Positions 33,478-41,276 of a stretch of 64,000 nt of DNA are shown here, piece by piece. Under the pieces are notes generated by a model. The model did no database searches and was not told the DNA's origin. It was given only the letters and a program-made list of their open reading frames with translations. This DNA is from Streptomyces virginiae (GTDB lineage: Bacteria; Actinomycetota; Actinomycetes; Streptomycetales; Streptomycetaceae), in contig NZ_JOAK01000040.1 in NCBI RefSeq assembly GCF_000720455.1, forward strand, positions 1 to 64,000, in the 5' to 3' direction. The translations under genes were made by a program, and so were the position numbers. Numbering within the stretch: position 1 is the stretch's first letter; each line of letters starts with the position of its first letter.

Positions 33478-35880
33478 ATGTTCCGTCGTGCAGGGGGCTT
33501 CGTGACCCGTCGTCCCCGACTGGTCCTCCTCGCCGCGCTCGTGTTCCTCCTGCTGTCCGCCGTGTTCGGCGCGGGGGCGACCGGCCTGCTCAAGACGCAG
33601 GGGTACGACGATCCGCGGTCCGAGTCCAGCCGCGCCGCGGTGGTCGCCGCCCGGCATTCCGGAGCCTCCCCCAACCTGGTCGTCGTCGCGCAGACCCGCG
33701 GCGGCACCGTCGACGACCCGGCGGCCCGCAGCGCGGGCGAAGCCCTGACCAGGCGTCTCGCCGCCGAACCGCACGTGAACGCGGTGACCTCGTACTGGAC
33801 CGCCGGTGCGGCGGAGCTGCGCAGCCGGGACGGGCGCGCGGCCATGCTGGTCGCGCACGTGGACGGCGAGGGGGACCGGCTCGGCGCCCACGTCGAGCGG
33901 CTGAGGGGGGAACTGACCACCCCGGCCGACGCCGGCGGGACGACGACGGCGCCGCTGACGGTGCGGGTCGGAGGGCCCGCGCTCGTCGACACCGAGCTCC
34001 AGCACCTCTCCGAGTCCGACCTGAAGCGGGCCGAAGCCGTCGTCCTGCCCGGCACGCTGATCCTGCTGGTCCTGGTGTTCGGCAGTGTCGTGGCCGCCGC
34101 CCTGCCCCTGCTCATCGGCGTTCTCGCCATCGTCGGGACCCTGCTGGCCCTCAGGGTCCTCGGCAGCGTCACCGACGTGTCCGTCTTCGCGCTGAACCTC
34201 ACCACGGCGCTCGGCCTGGGCCTGGGCATCGACTACGGGCTGCTGGTCGTCTCCCGGTTCCGGGAGGAACTCGCCGCCGGGTACGAGCCGCGCACCGCCG
34301 CCGTACGGACCGTGCGCACCGCCGGCCACACCATCGCCTTCAGCGCCGCGACCGTCTCCGCAGCGCTCGCCACCCTGCTGGTGTTCCCGCCGTACTTCCT
34401 GCGCTCCTTCGCCTACGCGGGCATCGCCGTCGTGGTGATCGCCGCGGTGAGCGCCGTGACCGTGCTGCCCGCCCTGCTCGCGCTGCTCGGCAAGCGGGTG
34501 AACGCCTGGGCGGTGCCCTGGCGCCGCAGGGTCCACTCCGGGTCGCGCTCGCGGTTCTGGGAGGGGCTGGCGCGGATCGTCGTACGCCGCCCGCTGCTGG
34601 CGGCGCTGCCGGTGATCGGGCTGCTGGCACTGCTCGCCGGGCCGTTCGCCCACGCCGGGTTCGCCACTCCCGACGACCGGGCGCTGCCGACGGCTTCGGC
34701 CGGCCGTCAGACCGGTGACCTGGTGCGCGACGCGTTCGACATGAAGGGGGCGGGCGCGCTCACCGTCGTCACCACCGGTGCGGCGACCCAGTGGGCGCGG
34801 GAGGACCACGCCCGTCGGCTGTCCGCGCTGCCGCAGGTCGCGCAGGTCGTGACGCCCGAGGGCACCTTCCGGGGCGGATCGCCCGCCCCGCTCCCCGGCT
34901 CCGCCCGGTCCGCCGGGGTCCGGCCCGCCGACGTCGTCGCCGGCCCCGCCCGGCTGTCGGTGGTACCGCTGGTCGACCCGCAGTCGCGCGCCGCCCAGCA
35001 GCTCGTGCGCGACGTCCGGGCCACCCCCGGCCCGGCCGGCACCGACGTCCTGGTCGGCGGGCCGAGCGCGGTGCTGGTCGACGCCAAGGCCACGGTGGGA
35101 GACCGGATCCCGCTCGCCCTCTCCCTGATCACCGCGACCACCTTCGTGCTGCTGCTCGCCTTCACCCGCAGTCTGCTGCTGCCGCTGAAGGCCATCGCGC
35201 TGAACGCCCTGAGCCTCGCGGCGGTCCTCGGAGCCATGACGTGGATCTTCCAGGCGGGGCATCTGCACCACCTGCTCGGTTTCACCCCCGGACCGCTCAG
35301 CACCACCATGCCGGTGCTGCTGTTCTGCATCGTCTTCGGGCTGTCGGTCGACTACGAGGTGTTCGTCCTCGCACGCGTCAAGGAGGCGCACGACGCCGGG
35401 CAGGACGACGCCACCGCCATCGTCTCGGGCATCGGCCGCACCGGCGGCATCGTCACGACGGCCGGCGCGCTGCTCGCCTTCACCCTGTTCGGCTTCGGCA
35501 CCTCCCGGGTCTCGCTCCTGCAGTTCTTCGGGATCGGCGCGGGCCTGGGCGTCCTCCTCGACGCCACGCTCGTACGGGGCGTCCTCGTTCCGGCGCTGAT
35601 GCGCCTGGCGGGCGCCCTGAACTGGTGGGCGCCGTGGCCGCTGCGGCGCGGGGTGCCGTGCCCGGCGACCCGTCCGCCGCCGCAGCGCCCGAAACCCACC
35701 GCGCGCCTCCCGGAGTGCGCCGTGTGCCGGCCCCGGCCCGCACCGCCGCCTTCCCCGGCCGCGGTTCCGACCCCGGTCCCGGTCACGGTCCCCGTCCTCA
35801 GTTGCCCCACCTGTCCCACCGTCCCCACCAACCCGGCTGTCGTCCGACCCGGGCACCACGACAAGGAAGACCCGTCATGA
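33478..35880 (+). CDS. MMPL-family exporter of the PKS operon
   Basis: 800 residues of the RND/MMPL lipid-transporter family. Two repeats, each with a membrane helix, a large outer loop and a five-helix bundle: LGLGIDYGLLVVSRFREE in the first half and FGLSVDYEVFVLARVKEAHD in the second carry the Asp-Tyr pairs of the proton relay. The last 110 residues are cytosolic and Pro-rich, with unusual CxxC pairs (PECAVC, SCPTC). ATG 33478 has GGAGG upstream; the stop overlaps the megasynthase start (ATGA). MMPL proteins move lipids made by adjacent PKS genes in actinobacteria, so it should export the product of the next gene. Confidence 0.93.
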   Translation: MFRRAGGFVTRRPRLVLLAALVFLLLSAVFGAGATGLLKTQGYDDPRSESSRAAVVAARHSGASPNLVVVAQTRGGTVDDPAARSAGEALTRRLAAEPHVNAVTSYWTAGAAELRSRDGRAAMLVAHVDGEGDRLGAHVERLRGELTTPADAGGTTTAPLTVRVGGPALVDTELQHLSESDLKRAEAVVLPGTLILLVLVFGSVVAAALPLLIGVLAIVGTLLALRVLGSVTDVSVFALNLTTALGLGLGIDYGLLVVSRFREELAAGYEPRTAAVRTVRTAGHTIAFSAATVSAALATLLVFPPYFLRSFAYAGIAVVVIAAVSAVTVLPALLALLGKRVNAWAVPWRRRVHSGSRSRFWEGLARIVVRRPLLAALPVIGLLALLAGPFAHAGFATPDDRALPTASAGRQTGDLVRDAFDMKGAGALTVVTTGAATQWAREDHARRLSALPQVAQVVTPEGTFRGGSPAPLPGSARSAGVRPADVVAGPARLSVVPLVDPQSRAAQQLVRDVRATPGPAGTDVLVGGPSAVLVDAKATVGDRIPLALSLITATTFVLLLAFTRSLLLPLKAIALNALSLAAVLGAMTWIFQAGHLHHLLGFTPGPLSTTMPVLLFCIVFGLSVDYEVFVLARVKEAHDAGQDDATAIVSGIGRTGGIVTTAGALLAFTLFGFGTSRVSLLQFFGIGAGLGVLLDATLVRGVLVPALMRLAGALNWWAPWPLRRGVPCPATRPPPQRPKPTARLPECAVCRPRPAPPPSPAAVPTPVPVTVPVLSCPTCPTVPTNPAVVRPGHHDKEDPS

Positions 35881-38800
35881 ACGACATCGCCATCGTCGGA
35901 CTCGGCTGCCGCTTTCCCGGAGCCCGCGACGTCCGCGCCTACTGGAAGCTGCTGATGAGCGGAGAACGGCAGTTCTCCGCGGTTCCGGCGGAACGCTGGA
36001 ACCACGACCCCTTCCACGAGCCCGGCAACCCGTCGGCCCCCCATGCCGCCTACACCGACCAGGTCTCCTTCCTCGACGACGTGGACCGCTTCGACGCCCT
36101 GCACTACGGGGTGCCTCCCGCCCGCGCCCGGGCCATGGACCCACAACACCGGCTGATGCTCGACGTCACCCGTGAGGCCCTCGACGACGCGGGGCTGGGC
36201 CGGGGCGACTTCGACCGGGAGAACACCGGGGTCTTCTGCGCGATGTCGGTGTCCGACTACAAGGACGTCATGACGGCCCCCATCCGGGCCATCGCCCTGG
36301 CCGACCAGGCGCGGCGGTCCGCGGCCGACGACGACGGCGTCCTCGAAGCGGTCAGGGAGCACGCCGGACGCCTCGGCACCGTGCAGCCCTTCAGCCTGCC
36401 CGGGAGCCTGCTCAACATGGCGGCCGGCACCGTCAGCCGGCAGTTCGACCTCGGCGGTCCCAGCTTCGCCGTCGACGCCGCCTGCTCCGGTTCCCTGGTG
36501 GCCCTCGACCAGGCAGTCGCCCAGCTGCGCCAGGGCGGCTGCCGGATCGCCGTCGTCGGCGGCGTATACGTCAACCTGACCCCCGACAGCCTGATCGGCT
36601 TCTCCACGCTGCGCGCGCTGTCCGCCTCCGGGACGTGCCGCCCGTTCGACGAGGAGGCCGACGGCTTCGTGCTCGGCGAGGGCGCCGGCGCCGTCGTCAT
36701 CCGGCCCCTCGTGGACGCGCTCGCCTCCGGCGACCGCGTCTACGCCGTGATCAAGGGCGTCGGCTCGGCCAACGACGGCGCCTCACCGGGCCCGCTGGCT
36801 CCCGCCCCGGAGGGCCAGCTGCGCGCGCTGCGCCGGGCCTACGACGACGCCGGCGTCCCCCCGTCCTCCGTGAACTTCCTGGAGGCCCACGGCACCGCCA
36901 CCCGGTCCGGCGACCGCGCCGAGGTCGAGGCGCTGCGCCGGCTGCGCACCGAGTGGCCCGACGACGACCCCTCGCTGTGCTACCTCGGCGCGGGCAAGGC
37001 CCTCATCGGGCACTCCCTGGCCGCCGCGGGCATGGCGGGGCTGATCAAGACGGCTCTGGTCGTCCACCACCGCACGATCGTGCCGCAGCCGGGCACCACC
37101 CCCCATCCCGACCTGGGCATCTCCGCCGCGGGCCTGCGGTTCGCCGACACCGCGCGGCCCTGGCCCCGTACGGGCGGTCCGCGGCGGGCCGCGGTCAGCT
37201 CCTTCGGTTTCGGCGGTACGAACGTCCACGTGGTGCTGGAGGCGGCGCCCTCCCCGGCGACCGCCCCGGCTCCCTCCCCCGCGGCCGGTGCGAGCACCAC
37301 CGTGACCGCGGGCGGCGCGGGCGGCGCACCGCAGGTCCTCCTGCTCTCGGCCGGCGACGCCGAACTGCTCGACCTGCACATCGGCGACGTACTGGACGCG
37401 CTGGAACGCGCTCCCCGCACGCCGGTCGGAGCGCTGGCGCACACCCTGGGCGGGCGCGCGCCGCTGAAGGCCCGGCTCGCGATCGTGGCCTCCGACACGG
37501 ACGAGTTCGCCCGGCGGCTGACGCGCGGCCGCGCTCGGCTCGCCGACGGCGCCCGCGGTGACCTCGGCGAGGGTGCCTTCGCGGCGGACGCCCCCCTGCC
37601 GGCCGCGCGGCGCCGTATCGCCTTCGTCTTCCCCGGTCAGGGCAGCCAGCGTCCGGGAATGATGCGGGACCTGTACGAGGGGTTCGCCGGCTTCCGGGCC
37701 GCGTTCGACGCCCTCGGTTCCGTGGCCCGCGGCGACGCTGACCTCGACCTCGCCGGGCTGCTGTACGGCGGCGACGACGAGGAGCTCAGGCGGCGGCTCG
37801 CCGGCACCGAGGTGTGCCAGCCGCTGCTCGGCACCGTCCAGATCGCCGCCACCCGGCTGCTCGCCGACTGCGGTGTCGCCCCGGACCTGGCGCTCGGCCA
37901 CAGCGCGGGGGAGTTCGCCGCGGCCGCGGCGGCCGGAGCGCTCGGCGGGGAGGAGACCGTCCGGCTGCTGGTGCGCCGGGGCGAGGCCCTCCGGCGGGCG
38001 GAGAGCGGTCTGCGGGGCGGGATGGTCGCCGTACAGACCGACAAGGAGACCTGCCGGCAGCTGATCGTCGGCATCGACGACGTGTGGCCGGCCTGCTTCA
38101 ACCAGCCGCGGCAGGTCGTGGTCAGCGGTACGCGGCAGGGCCTGGCCGCCCTCCGGCGGGCCTGTGCCGAAGCGGGCGTCGTCACCGTGGAGCTGGACGT
38201 CTCCAACGCCTTCCACTCCCCGCGCCTCGCCTGCGCCGAGGAGGCCGTGCGCGCGGACCTGGCCGGTCGCCGCCTGAGCGCCCCGGTCCTGCCGTTCGTG
38301 TCGTCCGTGAACGCGGAGCTGTGCGCCGACCCCGAGGAGCTGCGCGAGCTGTGGGCGCGGCACGCCTCCGTCCCGGTGCGGTTCGACGATGCCGTCCGCG
38401 CCTCGTACGACGCGGGGGCGCGCCTGTTCCTCCAGGTCAGCGGTGGCGGCTCGCTCCTCGACCCGGTCCGCCGCAACCTCGTCGACCGGGCCGACGTGCA
38501 CGTCGTCGCCGCGAGCGGCACGGAACCGGACGGCGGACGCGGCTTCGTCCGGGCCCTCGCCCGGCTCTCCGTCCTGGGCGTGCCCGTCGACCCGCGCGTC
38601 CTGGTCCCGGCGGAAGACCGCAGGCTGGTGGACCTGCCGGTGGCGAGGCTCGCCGCGCAGTCCTACTGGGCCGGGCGGGGGGCCCCGTCGAAGGAGGCAC
38701 CGGCGGACCCGGTGCTCCACCCCATGGACGATCTGCGGCAGATGGTCCGGCGGCAGGTGGACCTCATGTCCCGCGTCGGCGCAGCCGGGTCCGTCCCGCC

Positions 38801-40484
38801 GCACCCCGGGCCGGAGGCCGCAGGGCCCGCGGAGCCCGACACGGAGCCGGCGGTGTCCCGCGCCGAGCCGGCGGTGCCCGTCGCCGGGCCCGCACCGGCC
38901 GGGGACGTGGGCGCGGTCACGGAGGCCGTTTTCGCGCACATAGCCCGGATCAGCGCCTTCCCGGTGGGCCACTTGCACCACGAACAGCTGCTGGTCGACG
39001 ACCTCGGCTTCGACTCCCTGATGCTGACCGACCTGTTCACCGCCCTGAAGCGGCAGTGGCCGCTGTGGACCTTCGACGAAGGGGCCGCGGACCGGCCGAC
39101 CGTCGGGGGTGTCGCGGCGGCCGTCGCGGGGGTCACCGGGGACCCCGCGCCGGGGGCCGTCCCCGAGCAGCGCGCCGCAGGCGGCGTACCGCCGGGGCCG
39201 GCCGCCCCGGAGCCCGTCCCCGAGCCGGCACCCGAGCCCGTCCCCGAGCCCGCCGCGCCGTCCGAGGAGCACACGCGCATCGACCGCTTCCCGGAGGTCA
39301 CCGCCCACGGCGAACGCGTCGGCGCGCTCTCCGGCACCGGCCTGTCCAACCCGTACTTCGTCGTGCACGAGGGCGGTCTGACGGACACGACCGTCGTCGA
39401 CGGCCGCAAGCTCCTGTCCTTCTCCGGCTACAACTACCTGGGAATGGCCACTCACCCCCGGGTCATCGAGGCCGCCAGGGAGGCGATCGAGACCTACGGC
39501 ACCTCGGTGTCCGCCAGCCGGCTGCTGTCCGGCAGCCGCCCGCTCCACCTGGAACTCGAAGCCGAGCTCGCCGGCCTGCTCGGGTGCGAGGCCTCGGTCA
39601 CCCTGGCCAACGGGCACGCCACCAACGTCACCGTGATCGGCCACCTCCTCGGGCCGGGCGACCTCGTCGTCCACGACTCGCTCGCCCACGACAGCATCCT
39701 CCAGGGCTGCAGGCTGTCGGGCGCGACCCGGCGGCCGTTCCCCCACAACGACGCCGCCGCCCTCGACGCCCTCCTGCACCAGGTCCGCCACCAGTACCGG
39801 CGGGTCCTCGTCGTCATCGAGGGCGTCTACAGCATGGACGGCGACATCGCCGACCTGCCCGCCCTCGTCGAGGTCAAGCGGCGGCACGGCGCCCTGCTGA
39901 TGGTCGACGAGGCGCACAGCCTCGGAACGACCGGTGCGAGCGGAGCCGGCGTCGGCGAGCACTTCGGCATCGACCGCCGGGCCGTCGACCTGTGGTCGGG
40001 CACGCTGTCCAAGGCCCTCGCCGGCTGCGGCGGCTACGTCGCGGCGAACCGTCCGGTCGTCGAGTACCTGCGCTACACCGCTCCGGGATTCGTCTACAGC
40101 GCGGGCATGACCCCGGCCGACACGGCGGCGTGCCTGGCCTCCCTGCGGCTGCTGCGCGACGAGCCGGAGCGGGTGGCCCGGCTGGCGGAGAACGCCGCGC
40201 TCTTCGTCCGCCTGGCGCGCGAGGCGGGCGTCGCCACCGGGGACAGCCACGGCACACCGGTCGTACCGTGCATCGTCGGGGACTCGCCGAAGGCGCTGCG
40301 CCTGGCGGAGTCGCTGTTCCGGCGGGGCATCAGCGTCAACCCGATCCTCCACCCGGCCGTGCCGGAGGAAATGGCCCGGCTGCGCTTCTTCGTCACCCGT
40401 GACCACACCTCCGGGCAGATCCGGCACACCGTGGCTGCACTCGCCCAGGAGCTGAGCGGGCTCGACGCGGTGCGTGCCGCATGA
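35877..40484 (+). CDS. KS-AT-ACP-alpha-oxoamine synthase megasynthase
   Basis: 1535 residues. Ketosynthase about 1-455: VDAACSGS (Cys203), EAHGTAT (His338) and KALIGH (Lys374, His379). Acyltransferase about 580-880: FPGQGSQ, GHSAGE (Ser676) and NAFH (His780), matching malonyl-CoA-specific rather than methylmalonyl (YASH) enzymes. Acyl carrier about 1010-1085: DDLGFDSLMLTDL (Ser1047). A PEP-rich linker leads to a PLP-dependent alpha-oxoamine synthase (1150-1535, BioF/serine palmitoyltransferase family): YGTSVSASRLLSGSRPLH, VDEAHSLG and GTLSKALAG (Lys1379). No KR, DH, ER or TE. Predicted chemistry: extend an acyl starter by one malonyl unit, then release it by decarboxylative condensation with an amino acid to give an alpha-amino ketone. 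HGTAT instead of HGTGT is a small deviation. Confidence 0.95.
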   Translation: MNDIAIVGLGCRFPGARDVRAYWKLLMSGERQFSAVPAERWNHDPFHEPGNPSAPHAAYTDQVSFLDDVDRFDALHYGVPPARARAMDPQHRLMLDVTREALDDAGLGRGDFDRENTGVFCAMSVSDYKDVMTAPIRAIALADQARRSAADDDGVLEAVREHAGRLGTVQPFSLPGSLLNMAAGTVSRQFDLGGPSFAVDAACSGSLVALDQAVAQLRQGGCRIAVVGGVYVNLTPDSLIGFSTLRALSASGTCRPFDEEADGFVLGEGAGAVVIRPLVDALASGDRVYAVIKGVGSANDGASPGPLAPAPEGQLRALRRAYDDAGVPPSSVNFLEAHGTATRSGDRAEVEALRRLRTEWPDDDPSLCYLGAGKALIGHSLAAAGMAGLIKTALVVHHRTIVPQPGTTPHPDLGISAAGLRFADTARPWPRTGGPRRAAVSSFGFGGTNVHVVLEAAPSPATAPAPSPAAGASTTVTAGGAGGAPQVLLLSAGDAELLDLHIGDVLDALERAPRTPVGALAHTLGGRAPLKARLAIVASDTDEFARRLTRGRARLADGARGDLGEGAFAADAPLPAARRRIAFVFPGQGSQRPGMMRDLYEGFAGFRAAFDALGSVARGDADLDLAGLLYGGDDEELRRRLAGTEVCQPLLGTVQIAATRLLADCGVAPDLALGHSAGEFAAAAAAGALGGEETVRLLVRRGEALRRAESGLRGGMVAVQTDKETCRQLIVGIDDVWPACFNQPRQVVVSGTRQGLAALRRACAEAGVVTVELDVSNAFHSPRLACAEEAVRADLAGRRLSAPVLPFVSSVNAELCADPEELRELWARHASVPVRFDDAVRASYDAGARLFLQVSGGGSLLDPVRRNLVDRADVHVVAASGTEPDGGRGFVRALARLSVLGVPVDPRVLVPAEDRRLVDLPVARLAAQSYWAGRGAPSKEAPADPVLHPMDDLRQMVRRQVDLMSRVGAAGSVPPHPGPEAAGPAEPDTEPAVSRAEPAVPVAGPAPAGDVGAVTEAVFAHIARISAFPVGHLHHEQLLVDDLGFDSLMLTDLFTALKRQWPLWTFDEGAADRPTVGGVAAAVAGVTGDPAPGAVPEQRAAGGVPPGPAAPEPVPEPAPEPVPEPAAPSEEHTRIDRFPEVTAHGERVGALSGTGLSNPYFVVHEGGLTDTTVVDGRKLLSFSGYNYLGMATHPRVIEAAREAIETYGTSVSASRLLSGSRPLHLELEAELAGLLGCEASVTLANGHATNVTVIGHLLGPGDLVVHDSLAHDSILQGCRLSGATRRPFPHNDAAALDALLHQVRHQYRRVLVVIEGVYSMDGDIADLPALVEVKRRHGALLMVDEAHSLGTTGASGAGVGEHFGIDRRAVDLWSGTLSKALAGCGGYVAANRPVVEYLRYTAPGFVYSAGMTPADTAACLASLRLLRDEPERVARLAENAALFVRLAREAGVATGDSHGTPVVPCIVGDSPKALRLAESLFRRGISVNPILHPAVPEEMARLRFFVTRDHTSGQIRHTVAALAQELSGLDAVRAA

Positions 40485-41197
40485 CCGGGGAGAGCGCCGT
40501 GCGGCCCGGTTTCCCGGCGCTCGCGCCGGGCCGGGTCCACCGGTGGGGCGGAGCGGCCCTCCTGGTGGCCCGGCGCTCCGGCCCGTACCGGCCGCCGCCG
40601 CTCTCGGGGGCGGAGCGGCGGGTGCTGGAGGTGCTGCCGGCGTGGCGGCGGGCCGAGTGGACGCGGGGCAGGCTGCTCGCCAAGCGTCTGGTGGGGGAGG
40701 CGCTGTCCGTGCCGCCGGGCGAGGTGGAGGTCCTCCCGTGCGACGACGGCAGCCCGCGCGTCGTGGTCGGCGGCGTCCCGATGCCGGCGGTGCACGTGTC
40801 GATCAGCCACACCGCCCGGCACGTCGCGGCGGCCCTCGCGCCGGATCCGGTCGGGGTGGACCTGTGCGAGACCGCCTCGGCGGCCGCGGTACGCCGCGTC
40901 GCGGACCACGTCCTGTCCCCCGGGGAGCTGTCCCTGGTCGCCGCGGCCGGTGCCGGGGCCGAGGTCGCCGCCTGGGCGCTGAAGGAGGCCGCGGTCAAGG
41001 CGGACCGGCGCTCCGTCTTCGGCGCGGCTGCGCGCGGCGTCGTACTCCTCGGCCTCCGGCCGCCCCTGCTCGGCGGACGGCGCCGCGCGATGGTGTGGCG
41101 GGCGGACGACACCGTCCTCGCCCTCGTGCTGGCGCACCGGCCGGCCGGGCACCCCTCCCGGCAGAGTTGCGTTGGTGCTCCTTGCCCCGGCGGATGA
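40481..41197 (+). CDS. Sfp-type 4'-phosphopantetheinyl transferase
   Basis: 238 residues with the family motifs VHVSISH (104-110), GVDLCE (125-130) and WALKEAAVK (165-173); Asp127 and Glu169 are the expected metal ligands. It attaches phosphopantetheine from CoA to the Ser of the ACP domain. The ATG overlaps the megasynthase stop (ATGA), giving equal expression and a dedicated activator. Its Cys/Gly-rich end (SCVGAPCPGG) is not part of the fold. Confidence 0.93.
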   Translation: MTGESAVRPGFPALAPGRVHRWGGAALLVARRSGPYRPPPLSGAERRVLEVLPAWRRAEWTRGRLLAKRLVGEALSVPPGEVEVLPCDDGSPRVVVGGVPMPAVHVSISHTARHVAAALAPDPVGVDLCETASAAAVRRVADHVLSPGELSLVAAAGAGAEVAAWALKEAAVKADRRSVFGAAARGVVLLGLRPPLLGGRRRAMVWRADDTVLALVLAHRPAGHPSRQSCVGAPCPGG

Positions 41198-41276
41198 TGC
41201 TTGTCAGTGGGGCCCCTGGCCGTGCAGGTCCCGTGGGACAGCGGTGACGGATCTACCGAGGGCGAGATGAGCGGCG

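Noticed and set aside
36783-40427. A 1214-codon open frame antisense to the megasynthase
   Set aside because: It mirrors the GC-rich third positions of the real gene, has no domain motifs and no ribosome binding site; the PKS domains on the other strand are unmistakable.
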